A stretch of DNA of 64,000 nt from Rhizobium sp. CSW-27 (lineage in GTDB: Bacteria; Pseudomonadota; Alphaproteobacteria; Rhizobiales; Rhizobiaceae): the NCBI RefSeq assembly GCF_018760785.1, contig NZ_JAHHZO010000013.1:1-64000 (forward strand). The letters run 5' to 3'. Under the pieces are notes generated by a model, which had not been told where the DNA came from, ran no database searches, and saw only the letters and a list, made by a program, of their open reading frames with translations. The stretch's first letter is position 1. Each line of letters opens with the position of its first letter. Both the position numbers and the translations under genes were made by a program. This document shows positions 1 through 7,640 of the stretch, piece by piece.

Positions 1-2
1 TG

Positions 3-128
3 TTCAACCGCCTCAAGCAGTTCCGTCGCGTTGCGACACGATACGACAAGACCCGAAAATCCTTCTCAGCATTCCTCGCCCTGGCTGCCGCAAAAATATG
101 GCTACCACACTTTGTCAACAGAACCTAG
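3..128 (+). mobile_element. IS5-family transposase, C-terminal end only (cut by window edge)
   Basis: Reading from base 3 gives an open frame of 41 codons ending in TAG at 126-128. It begins FNRLKQFRRVATRYDKTRKS and continues with an Ala-rich helix and IWLP. The N-R-L-K-Q-F-R-x-x-A-T-R-Y-D-K-T motif is the well-known C-terminal signature of IS5-family DDE transposases, including the last catalytic region. The rest of the gene lies to the left of the window, so whether the element is intact cannot be judged. The right end of the element must lie between the stop codon and the next gene, whose stop is at 187, but its inverted repeat cannot be recognised without the other end. Confidence 0.8.
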
Positions 129-186
129 GAAAAGACGAGGCCCGCAGTGCAGCCTCGCAATCTCGTGCTGCCTCAAGCGAAACACC

Positions 187-1989
187 TCACGGTTCACCAG
201 GAAACAAGATGGTGTACCTGCCCAGATCGATACGCCGGGCAGACTTCCCGATATCGCATAAGGCAGCGTTGTTCCGGCCTTGCCCGTATCGCATCAGATC
301 TGCCCACCCGGAAGGCGCAAAGTCCTGCTGAGGCGCACAAGACAAGGTCTTGACAAGGATTGCCTTGACCTTGCTTTGCTCGAGATAGAGACGGAGACCT
401 TCTGCGTAGCTCCCATGCGATGACATGCTCATGCTCTTTCGCCACGGCGACACCATTCCCGGCTGGTCCATCAACAAGATACGGACGTGCAACGTTTCAA
501 CGAGGAAACGCGCTTCGGCAATGTCTACAAGCATGACCGCATCTTCGGATCCGATCGCCGATGCGATAAGATTGCTTACGGCACGCAGCGCAAGCGCATC
601 CTCCGTCGCAAGGTTGTACTGGAGCAGACGCCGCTCTGCGACATTATTGCCGGCTATGCGCGCGGTCACCAACAGCACGACGAGGCAGCAGAAAAGGGCC
701 AGCGGTGCCACATGTGCAACCCGGCTCCCTCGTAGAAATGGCCAGCTTTCGACCGCTTCTCCGATAACGATGAGACTTGCGACGATCATCGAAAAGGAAA
801 CGGGTGTGATATAGCGTCCGGACGCAAGACCGGAGGTCGCGATCACCACAGCTGCAGCAAAGATTACAAAGGCAATAGCAACAGCAAGAAAAGCCAGGAA
901 AACCCGGTGGTTACCACGTACAGCCACCAGGCCTGCCATCGTGCAGACCAATGCGATGACGGTGGGGACATCGCGGAATGCCACCCTAACGACATTGGCC
1001 AGGTGCTGTGAGAGCGGCATGGAACCGGCAATGGAGATGCCTTCGGCGGTGATGTGCGTGCCACGTCCAAGGAGTGGGTATAGCCAAGTCCCTCCGATCT
1101 GGTGATAGAGAAAGAGAGATCCGCCAAACAGAGCCGCCACGGGAAGCGCCACAATCGACAGTCTTGCTGCATCGGCCGGATTGCGTGTCACGACCCATGC
1201 ACACATACCCGCAGCAAGCAATCCGTTGAACGGGGCTGTCGTTGGACGAAACACGAGGGCGGCCAGAGGCAATATCAAAATCGCGACGAGATCAAGCCAC
1301 GTTGGTCGAGCCCTCTGCGCCAGTCCTAGCGCTAGCAGGATCAGCAGCAGTGACAGCGAGCCGATGACAAACGTGCTCGCCGTGTTCGCAAGAGCGGCAC
1401 TACCGAGCAAGGGCATCAGTGAAATGATTATCACCGTGAGCATTGCGACCGAGACCGGGAGAGCACGACGGGTCACAACCGCCAGAATGAAAAGCAGGAT
1501 GCCGAAAGCCGGTTCGACAACAGACAGGTAACGAACGCCAAGCCAGTGGATTACCGGCGCCTGAAATGCGTAAATGCCTCCGACGGAAAACAGGCGTCGC
1601 TCGCTGAGCGGCTGCACGGTTGCCTGAATGTCCTGATAAAAACCCGTGGCAAAGAGCAGATAGGCACCATTGTCATCGCCACCGTTGATAGCGGCGGGAA
1701 AAGCGAAAATCCAGAAAATACACGCGAAAACAACGGCCAGACAAAGCCAGACGCTGCGTCTCGCTGCGTAAAACAGGCACAGGAAAACGGCTCCAAGGCC
1801 CAACAACATTCCACACGACGTCAACAGAGCCCCGCGTAAAAACCCAGGAATGGGCATGAGGGAAACGAAGGTAAAAGACGACAAGGCGATGAAATATGCC
1901 AGAACGAGAAGAGATGGCCCTACCGACGAGATATGTCCGTCAAGCCGGGCGGAATTGTAATCAATTCCGGTGGTCCTACCCAAAAGCAT
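187..1989 (-). CDS. Polytopic membrane protein of unknown function (glycosyltransferase-C-like topology)
   Basis: This 600-residue protein has about a dozen hydrophobic segments, starting near residues 25-50, and a soluble C-terminal tail of about 140 residues. Many hydrophobic helices followed by a short soluble tail resembles GT-C type membrane glycosyltransferases and O-antigen/polysaccharide membrane proteins, but no motif proves this. ATG at 1989 is preceded by GAGAGG six bases upstream, which supports the start. The gene is not in an operon: an IS5-type remnant lies beyond its 3' end and tRNA-Lys beyond its 5' end. Its stop is only about 60 bases from the transposase stop, so the insertion may have changed the original 3' end. 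I do not recognise the family. Confidence 0.7.
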   Translation of the reverse strand: MLLGRTTGIDYNSARLDGHISSVGPSLLVLAYFIALSSFTFVSLMPIPGFLRGALLTSCGMLLGLGAVFLCLFYAARRSVWLCLAVVFACIFWIFAFPAAINGGDDNGAYLLFATGFYQDIQATVQPLSERRLFSVGGIYAFQAPVIHWLGVRYLSVVEPAFGILLFILAVVTRRALPVSVAMLTVIIISLMPLLGSAALANTASTFVIGSLSLLLILLALGLAQRARPTWLDLVAILILPLAALVFRPTTAPFNGLLAAGMCAWVVTRNPADAARLSIVALPVAALFGGSLFLYHQIGGTWLYPLLGRGTHITAEGISIAGSMPLSQHLANVVRVAFRDVPTVIALVCTMAGLVAVRGNHRVFLAFLAVAIAFVIFAAAVVIATSGLASGRYITPVSFSMIVASLIVIGEAVESWPFLRGSRVAHVAPLALFCCLVVLLVTARIAGNNVAERRLLQYNLATEDALALRAVSNLIASAIGSEDAVMLVDIAEARFLVETLHVRILLMDQPGMVSPWRKSMSMSSHGSYAEGLRLYLEQSKVKAILVKTLSCAPQQDFAPSGWADLMRYGQGRNNAALCDIGKSARRIDLGRYTILFPGEP

Positions 1990-2088
1990 CGGAAACCTCT
2001 CTTTCAGAACCGAGTCTTAATCATAAAATAGGCTGGCAGCAAAATGGATTAGACGTCTGTTATCCTTCCTATGGCACATGAAGGAATT

Positions 2089-2102
2089 TAGGAAAACCGA
2101 AA
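2089..2102 (+). repeat. 14-bp direct repeat, copy 1
   Basis: TAGGAAAACCGAAA occurs here and again at 2169-2182, exactly 80 bp further on, in the 286-bp gap between the membrane protein and tRNA-Lys. No coding function is apparent. Confidence 0.6.
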
Positions 2103-2168
2103 CATCCGAATGCAAAACTGTAACAGCGCCAAAATAGGAAGGCGGCACTCCGCGCAACGGAGGCAGGG

Positions 2169-2182
2169 TAGGAAAACCGAAA
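2169..2182 (+). repeat. 14-bp direct repeat, copy 2
   Basis: Second exact copy of TAGGAAAACCGAAA. It lies 28 bp upstream of the predicted -35 of the tRNA-Lys promoter. Confidence 0.6.
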
Positions 2183-2209
2183 GATGCTGTGAAATTCTGC
2201 GATCGCGGG

Positions 2210-2238
2210 TTGACCGATCACGGACTCGCGAATATGTT
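2210..2238 (+). promoter_or_regulatory. Predicted promoter of tRNA-Lys
   Basis: TTGACC (2210-2215), a 17-bp spacer and TATGTT (2233-2238) form a good sigma-70-like promoter. The -10 is about 38 bp upstream of the mature tRNA 5' end. Confidence 0.6.
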
Positions 2239-2275
2239 CCGCGCACTTTCGACGGGCGCCGTAAGCTCCGTTTCT

Positions 2276-2351
2276 GAGAGCGTAGCTCAGCCGGTAGAGC
2301 AACTGACTTTTAATCAGTAGGTCCTGGGTTCGAATCCCAGCGTTCTCACCA
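2276..2351 (+). tRNA. tRNA-Lys (UUU)
   Basis: A 76-base cloverleaf. Acceptor strands are GAGAGCG (2276-2282) and CGTTCTC (2341-2347), with one G-T pair. The anticodon stem is ACTGA/TCAGT (2302-2306, 2314-2318) around loop CTTTTAA, with anticodon TTT at 2309-2311. The T arm contains GGTTCGAATCC. CCA is encoded at 2349-2351. The next 250 bases, up to the efflux adaptor gene, show no clear gene or attachment-site duplication. Confidence 0.97.
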
Positions 2352-2598
2352 TTTTATTCGCCGTGGCGTTCTTTCAATTCCCGATAATCATCGGCATGGC
2401 CCTGTGGCATATATGGCGTATAGCGCGCCTTCCGAGGTGGACGGGCTTCATTGCAACCACCGCGCCTATACCTTACCGTTATTTCATTTGGATCAACACG
2501 TTGAACATGTCATTTCCCATGCGGTAACCGCAGCGCGAATCCGGCAGGCAGGTCGCGTTTCGCAAAGGTTGCCGCGATATGGCGGGGGATGGGACAGC

Positions 2599-3909
2599 TT
2601 GAACGACAAGACCGGCATGCAAACGACACAGGCGGGCAAGGCATCGCCGGATCTGGTGGAGATTCTTTCGGCCTCGCGGGGCAGGAAGCGCCGATCGCGC
2701 TGGCTTGTCTGGCCTCTCCTTCTTCTCCTGCTGGGTGGCGCCGGTGCCGGCGGCTATCTCTACCTGAACGATGACGGCCCGGCCTTTGCCTATACCACGC
2801 AGCCTCTGAAGCGCGGCGACCTGTCGGTGATCGTCACCGCCACGGGCTCGCTGCAGCCGACCGATCAGGTCGACATTTCCAGCGAGCTTTCCGGCACGGT
2901 GCGCAAGGTCAATGTCACCTATAACAGCCCGGTCCGTGCCGGCGACGTGCTGGCGGAACTCGATACCAACAAGCTGCAGGCGGATGCCCAGAGTGCCCGG
3001 GCCAAGCTCTCTTCCGCCAGGGCCAATGTGGTGAAGGCCGATGCGGAGCTGAACTCCGCCCGCACCCAGCTCGATCGGCTGCGCGCGCTCGTCAACAAGA
3101 GCATTTCCAGCCAGCAGGAGCTCGACACGGCGCAATATGCCCATGATTCGGCGCTTGCCACCAAGGAGATCAATGAAAGCGCCGTTCTCTCCGCCGAAGC
3201 GGACCTCAGGCTTGCGGAGGTGAACCTGGCCAAGGCCCGCATCCTGTCCCCGATCGACGGGGTGGTGCTGACGCGCGATGTCGATCCCGGCCAGACGGTC
3301 GCCTCCTCGCTGTCGGCGCCGGTTCTCTTCACCATTGCCGGCGATCTCAAGCGGATGGAGCTGCAGGTCTCGGTGGATGAAGCGGATGTCGGGCAGGTGC
3401 GCGAAGGGCAGCCGGCGGTGTTCACCGTCGATGCCTATCCGGAGCGCTCCTTTCCGGCGCGCATCGAAACCGTGCGCTTTGCATCGGAAACCGTCTCCAA
3501 TGTTGTCACATACAAGGCTGTGCTGTCGGTCGACAATGCCGATCTCCTGTTGCGGCCGGGCATGACCGCGACGGCGGATATCACCGTTCAATCGGTCAAG
3601 GACGCGCTGCTGGTGCCGAATGCGGCGCTGCGCTTTTCCCCACCCATGGCCGGCCCGCCGCCTGGCGGAAATATCCTCAGCCGCCTGTTCCGCGCGCCAA
3701 GGCCGCCGGGCGCGCCCCGTTCGCGCAACGCTGCGCCGGACACCCAGGCCGGCATGCCGACGCGGCCCCTCTGGGTTCTGAGGGACGGACGCCCGCAGCG
3801 GGTGATGGTCGAGACCGGCCCGACGGACGGCCAGTTCACGCTGGTCCGCTCTGCCGCACTGGCCGAGGGCGATCTGCTGGTCACCGCCGCCAGCCCCCGA
3901 TCCAACTGA
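2599..3909 (+). CDS. HlyD/MacA-type periplasmic adaptor of an efflux pump
   Basis: This is a membrane-fusion (periplasmic adaptor) subunit that should link an inner-membrane ABC permease to an outer-membrane channel. It has a short cytoplasmic N terminus, one membrane anchor (WLVWPLLLLLLGGAGAGGYL), a barrel-sandwich half, a long alpha-hairpin rich in Ala/Lys/Asp, a second lipoyl half (ILSPIDGVVLTRDVDPGQTV) and beta-barrel domains. A Pro/Arg-rich insert (about PPPGGNILSRLFRAPRPPG) interrupts the last domain. The start is uncertain. TTG at 2599 follows a G-rich stretch (GGGGGATGGGA), and an in-frame ATG lies at 2617. The ATP-binding gene begins 11 bp after its stop. No TolC-like gene is in the window. 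Confidence 0.88.
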   Translation: MNDKTGMQTTQAGKASPDLVEILSASRGRKRRSRWLVWPLLLLLLGGAGAGGYLYLNDDGPAFAYTTQPLKRGDLSVIVTATGSLQPTDQVDISSELSGTVRKVNVTYNSPVRAGDVLAELDTNKLQADAQSARAKLSSARANVVKADAELNSARTQLDRLRALVNKSISSQQELDTAQYAHDSALATKEINESAVLSAEADLRLAEVNLAKARILSPIDGVVLTRDVDPGQTVASSLSAPVLFTIAGDLKRMELQVSVDEADVGQVREGQPAVFTVDAYPERSFPARIETVRFASETVSNVVTYKAVLSVDNADLLLRPGMTATADITVQSVKDALLVPNAALRFSPPMAGPPPGGNILSRLFRAPRPPGAPRSRNAAPDTQAGMPTRPLWVLRDGRPQRVMVETGPTDGQFTLVRSAALAEGDLLVTAASPRSN

Positions 3910-3920
3910 GAGGGCGGCTT

Positions 3921-4649
3921 ATGACCGTTCGCCCCCTCATCGAGTTTCGCGGGGTCTGCCGCCATTATGGCCGAGGCGAAGCAACCATCCGCGCTCTGGA
4001 CCGGGTGGACCTGTCCATCGCCGCCGGCCAGTTCGTTTCGATCATGGGCCCCTCCGGCTCGGGAAAATCGACTGCGATGAACATTCTCGGCTGTCTCGAT
4101 GTGCCGTCGGCCGGCGAGTATCTGTTCCAGGGCGTATCCACGGCCGGGTTCGACCGCCAGCAGCTGACCCTCCTTCGCAGGCACATGCTGGGCTTCGTCT
4201 TCCAGGGCTTCAACCTTCTGGCGCGCACCTCGGCGGTGGAAAATGTTGAACTGCCACTCGTCTATCGCGGCATGGAGGGACGGGAACGTCGCCGGCTGGC
4301 ACTGGCAGCGCTCGAACAGGTCGGGCTGAAGGGACGCGAGAGCCATACCACGCAGGAACTGTCCGGCGGGCAGCAGCAGCGCGTGGCCATTGCGCGTGCC
4401 ATTGTCACCAGTCCCGCCGTGCTGCTGGCCGACGAGCCGACCGGAAACCTGGATACCCGCACCAGCGGTGAGATCATGGACCTGATCAGCAGCCTCAACC
4501 GCGACAAGGGCATTACCGTGATCATGGTCACGCATGAGGAGGATATCGCGGCCTATGCCGAGCGCCAGCTGCGCTTCGTCGACGGGCGCCTTGCCTGGGA
4601 CAGCGCGACCGCCGGCGCCGCAGCCCCGGAGGCCGGCCATGCTGTTTGA
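3921..4649 (+). CDS. ABC transporter ATP-binding protein, MacB/LolD type
   Basis: This 242-residue ATPase is predicted to drive the MacB-like permease encoded next. Walker A is GPSGSGKST (residues 43-51), the signature is LSGGQ (147-151), and Walker B is LLADEP (168-173) followed by TGNLDT, which is typical of the MacB/LolD/FtsE group. E. coli MacB fuses ATPase and permease. Here they are separate genes, as in many alphaproteobacteria. The last 11 bases overlap the permease start, implying translational coupling. The substrate cannot be inferred: macrolides, lipoproteins or peptides are all possible for the family. Confidence 0.92.
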   Translation: MTVRPLIEFRGVCRHYGRGEATIRALDRVDLSIAAGQFVSIMGPSGSGKSTAMNILGCLDVPSAGEYLFQGVSTAGFDRQQLTLLRRHMLGFVFQGFNLLARTSAVENVELPLVYRGMEGRERRRLALAALEQVGLKGRESHTTQELSGGQQQRVAIARAIVTSPAVLLADEPTGNLDTRTSGEIMDLISSLNRDKGITVIMVTHEEDIAAYAERQLRFVDGRLAWDSATAGAAAPEAGHAV

Positions 4650-5841
4650 GACGACACGGCTTGCCTGGCGCGCCATCAGCCGCAACCTGCTGCGTTCCTT
4701 TCTCACCGTGCTCGGCATTGTCATCGGCGTGGCTGCGGTCATCGCCATGGTTACCGTCGGCAACGGCACGACGGCCCAGGTGCGCCAGGAGCTGTCGCGG
4801 CTTGGCACCAACACGCTGTTCGTGCGCCCCGGCCAGTGGGGGCCGGGCCGGGCCGGTAGCGAGGCGAAGCGTTTTGTGGATGCCGATGTCATTGCCATCA
4901 AGGAACAGATTGCCGGCCTGCGCGCGGTGGCGCCGATCAATCGCAGCACGGCCACCGTCATTTCCGGCGGACAGAACCGCTCGACCAGCATTCTCGGCAC
5001 CACCAATGACTATCTGGTGGCGCAGGACTGGGACCTGACGCTCGGCCGCGAATTCCTGCCTTCGGAAGAGCGCGGCACCGCCGCCTGCATCATCGGCCAG
5101 ACGGTGCGTCGTGAACTTTTCGGCGACGCCGATCCGGTGGGGCTTTCGATCCGCGTCGGGAATGTTGCCTGTTCGGTGATCGGCGTGCTGGCATCGAAGG
5201 GGCAATCGGGCATGGGCGATGATCAGGACGACGCGGTGCTGATGCCGCTCAAGCTGCACCAGCGGCGCCTTGGCGGCACCACCACCATCGCCGCGCTCAT
5301 GCTTTCAGCCGAGGATGGCGTTTCCACCGCCAGGGTTCAGGCGGATGTCGAAAGCCTTTTGCGCGAAAGGCGGCGCATCGCCATCGGCAAGGAGGACGAT
5401 TTCACCGTCAACGACATGACGCAGATCGCCTCGGCCATGACCGGCACGACGACGCTGCTCACCGGCCTGCTCGGCGCCGTGGCGGCCGTCAGCCTGCTGG
5501 TCGGCGGCATCGGCATCATGAACATCATGCTGGTCTCCGTGACGGAGCGCACCCGCGAGATCGGCATCCGCCTGGCGATTGGCGCGCTGGAGCGGCAGGT
5601 CCTCACGCAGTTTCTCGTGGAAGCGGTGATGCTCTCGGTGTTCGGCGGCGTTACCGGCATTCTCTCCGGTCTCGGCCTTGCCTATGGCGTTGTCGGGCTG
5701 CTGAAGGTGCCCTTCGTCGTCAGCCCGACGATCATTGCCATCGCCTTTGCCTTCTCCGCCCTGATCGGGGTCGTCTTTGGCTATTTCCCGGCGCGGCGCG
5801 CGGCACAGCTGAACCCGATAGAAGCCCTGCGTCACGAATAG
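4639..5841 (+). CDS. MacB-type ABC transporter permease
   Basis: This 400-residue inner-membrane permease has the MacB topology. One N-terminal helix (LRSFLTVLGIVIGVAAVIAM) is followed by a large periplasmic domain of about 220 residues (MacB_PCD), then three C-terminal helices in the FtsX domain, including the conserved GGIGIMNIMLVSVTERTREIGIR segment. ATG at 4639 is chosen because GGAGG lies just upstream and the family always starts close to the first helix. It overlaps the ATPase gene by 11 bp. Together with the two preceding genes it forms a complete inner-membrane/periplasmic tripartite efflux module. Confidence 0.92.
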   Translation: MLFETTRLAWRAISRNLLRSFLTVLGIVIGVAAVIAMVTVGNGTTAQVRQELSRLGTNTLFVRPGQWGPGRAGSEAKRFVDADVIAIKEQIAGLRAVAPINRSTATVISGGQNRSTSILGTTNDYLVAQDWDLTLGREFLPSEERGTAACIIGQTVRRELFGDADPVGLSIRVGNVACSVIGVLASKGQSGMGDDQDDAVLMPLKLHQRRLGGTTTIAALMLSAEDGVSTARVQADVESLLRERRRIAIGKEDDFTVNDMTQIASAMTGTTTLLTGLLGAVAAVSLLVGGIGIMNIMLVSVTERTREIGIRLAIGALERQVLTQFLVEAVMLSVFGGVTGILSGLGLAYGVVGLLKVPFVVSPTIIAIAFAFSALIGVVFGYFPARRAAQLNPIEALRHE

Positions 5842-5913
5842 CAAGGCTGAAACCACCGCACCTCCACCACGACCGGCTGGCGCGATGCGCCAGTGGCGCC
5901 ACACTCCATCAAG

Positions 5914-5925
5914 CTGATATATCAG
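5914..5925 (+). promoter_or_regulatory. Palindromic operator, copy 1 (upstream of GntR gene)
   Basis: CTGATATATCAG is a perfect 12-bp palindrome, repeated identically at 5958-5969 with 44 bp between equivalent positions, about four helical turns. Paired identical palindromes directly before a GntR/FCD gene are best read as its own binding sites. Confidence 0.65.
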
Positions 5926-5957
5926 ATTACTCGCCAGAGTTGCCTTTGGATCCCAGT

Positions 5958-5969
5958 CTGATATATCAG
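5958..5969 (+). promoter_or_regulatory. Palindromic operator, copy 2 (abuts GntR start codon)
   Basis: Second perfect CTGATATATCAG. It ends only 4 bp before the ATG at 5974 and so occupies the place where a Shine-Dalgarno would normally be. Confidence 0.65.
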
Positions 5970-5973
5970 CTTC

Positions 5974-6615
5974 ATGGACTCGAATGACGACCCACAGGAT
6001 CCGGATTCCCTCGCCCGCCAGGCCTACAGGGTTCTCGAACAGAGGATCGTGACGCTTGCGCTGGCGCCGGGCGCGGTCGTCACCGAAAAGCAGTTGATCG
6101 ACATGGCCGGTCACGGCCGCACGCCGGTGCGTGAGGCCATCCAGAAGCTGGAATGGCAGGGATTGCTGGTCGTCAAGCCGCGCAGTGGCCTGCAGATCAG
6201 CCCGATCAGGGCATCGGACCGACGGGAGATCATGGAGGTGCGACGCCGGCTGGAGCCGGCGGTCGCCGCGCTTGCAGCACGCCATGCCGACATCGACCAG
6301 CGCAAGGCCTTCATCGACTGCGCCCGGGACATGAGCGCTGCCGCCGCCCTGGCGGATGTTCAGGGTTTTCTTGCCGCTGACCGGCGGTTCGATGACATCA
6401 TGGAACGTGTCTGTCCCAACCGCTTTCTCACAGCACCGCTTGCGACGCTGCAAACGCATGCGCGCCGGCTATGGTTTGCCACCGCAACGGCCGAATCGAT
6501 GGATCGTGCCGTCGGCCTGCATGTGGCGATCATTCGTGCCGTTCAGAAGCAGGACGCGGCGGAGGCTGCTGCCGCAACGGAGCGCTTGCTCGACCACATG
6601 GCGGAACTGGGCTGA
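5974..6615 (+). CDS. GntR-family transcriptional regulator, FadR/FCD subfamily
   Basis: This 213-residue repressor-type regulator has an N-terminal winged helix (about residues 9-75), with TEKQLIDMAGHGRTPVREAIQKLEWQGLLVVKPRSG spanning the recognition helix and wing. An all-helical FCD effector domain follows (about 85-210). The FCD class usually senses organic acids or acyl compounds and controls neighbouring catabolic genes, but no catabolic gene lies beside it. The efflux genes end 132 bp upstream on the same strand and sufA converges 6 bp downstream. ATG at 5974 has no Shine-Dalgarno because an operator-like palindrome sits there. Translation may be leaderless or the gene may be autoregulated by occlusion. 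The real target genes are unknown. Confidence 0.9.
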   Translation: MDSNDDPQDPDSLARQAYRVLEQRIVTLALAPGAVVTEKQLIDMAGHGRTPVREAIQKLEWQGLLVVKPRSGLQISPIRASDRREIMEVRRRLEPAVAALAARHADIDQRKAFIDCARDMSAAAALADVQGFLAADRRFDDIMERVCPNRFLTAPLATLQTHARRLWFATATAESMDRAVGLHVAIIRAVQKQDAAEAAAATERLLDHMAELG

Positions 6616-6621
6616 ACGGCC

Positions 6622-7014
6622 TCAGACGGGGCTGGCTTCGCCTGCCCGCTCGCGCGCCAGCGCCGCGAGGTCCGCCGGCTTCAGTTCGACCGATTCGCCG
6701 CAGCCGCAGGCGGACGTCTGGTTCGGATTGATGAAGGTGAAGCCCGAGCGCATCTTCGACACCTCGAAATCCATCTGCGTGCCGAGGAGATAGAGCACGG
6801 CGGAGGGCTCGATCCAGACCTTGGCACCCGCATGTTCGATCAGGTCGTCCTTGGCATTCGGTTCGCTCACCAGATCGACCGTATATTCCATGCCGGCGCA
6901 TCCGCCCTTCTTGATGCCGACGCGAATGCCCTTCGCATCGGGGCCGGATTTTTCAACGATCGCCTTCACGCGGTTCGCGGCGGCATCGGTCATGGTCATC
7001 ACTGCAAAGCCCAT
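6622..7014 (-). CDS. sufA: SufA, A-type iron-sulfur carrier protein
   Basis: This 130-residue HesB/IscA/SufA-family carrier receives Fe-S clusters from the SufBCD scaffold and passes them to apoproteins in the cytoplasm. The three cluster-ligating cysteines are present: Cys39 (KKGGCAGMEY) and Cys103/Cys105 (SACGCG). ATG at 7014 follows AGGAG with a nine-base spacer. An in-frame upstream extension to 7047 exists but is less likely. It is the last gene of the suf operon, 235 bp after the preceding coding end. It could be annotated ErpA-like, but its position supports SufA. Confidence 0.92.
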   Translation of the reverse strand: MGFAVMTMTDAAANRVKAIVEKSGPDAKGIRVGIKKGGCAGMEYTVDLVSEPNAKDDLIEHAGAKVWIEPSAVLYLLGTQMDFEVSKMRSGFTFINPNQTSACGCGESVELKPADLAALARERAGEASPV

Positions 7015-7249
7015 GGGCTCATTCTCCTTCACGCCATCCGGGTTCAAGGCCCGGCGGTTTCTCTTGTCAATGTAGGCGCAAGGCGGCTCTCGATCAATAA
7101 CCCCGCGTCAGCGCCCCCTGGAGGCAATGTGACGCTCAAACTCCACCTCGATGCGACGACACGTTTTCGATCAGTTCGAGACGAAAGGGATGCGCGCGCC
7201 ATGATGCGGATTCCGCGTGCATGCGGAAAACACGAACGCATCGGCCGGT

Positions 7250-7630
7250 TCAATACCAGCCGACGGCCACCTGCGCCTCTTCCGACATGCGCTCCGGCGT
7301 CCACGGCGGATCGAAGGTCATCTCGACCTCGACGCCGGACACGCCTTCGACGGCACCGACAGCATTTTCCACCCAGCCCGGCATTTCGCCGGCGACCGGG
7401 CAGCCGGGGGCCGTCAGCGTCATGACGATCTTCACCATGCGGTCGTCCTCGATGTCGATCTTGTAGACGAGACCGAGTTCGAAAATATCCGCCGGGATTT
7501 CCGGATCATAGACGGTCTTCAACGCCGCGACGATGTCATCGGACAGGCGGGCGAGTTCGTCCGCCGGGATCGGCGAGTTGATGATGCCTTCGCGGGCATC
7601 CCACTTCGGAATGGTTTCTTCGGTCGACAT
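7250..7630 (-). CDS. sufT: SufT/SufX, MIP18-family (DUF59) iron-sulfur maturation factor
   Basis: This 126-residue DUF59 protein has the family core VYDPEIPADIFELGLVYKIDI and TAPGCPVAGEMPG with the conserved cysteine. DUF59 proteins (SufT, PaaD, eukaryotic Fam96/MIP18) help mature Fe-S proteins, and in the Agrobacterium suf operon the gene at this position is called sufX. The N-terminal 25 or so residues precede the domain. ATG at 7630 follows GAGGA. It begins 10 bp after the sufS1 stop, so co-translation is likely. The GWY C terminus is typical of the rhizobial form. Confidence 0.9.
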   Translation of the reverse strand: MSTEETIPKWDAREGIINSPIPADELARLSDDIVAALKTVYDPEIPADIFELGLVYKIDIEDDRMVKIVMTLTAPGCPVAGEMPGWVENAVGAVEGVSGVEVEMTFDPPWTPERMSEEAQVAVGWY

Positions 7631-7640
7631 GATTTCGTCC

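Noticed and set aside
2479..3591. Long open frame (370 codons) on the minus strand opposite the efflux adaptor gene
   Set aside because: It lies wholly antisense to a gene with clear adaptor domains, has no family-like motif, and reads as an Arg/Gly/His-rich shadow typical of GC-rich codon bias.
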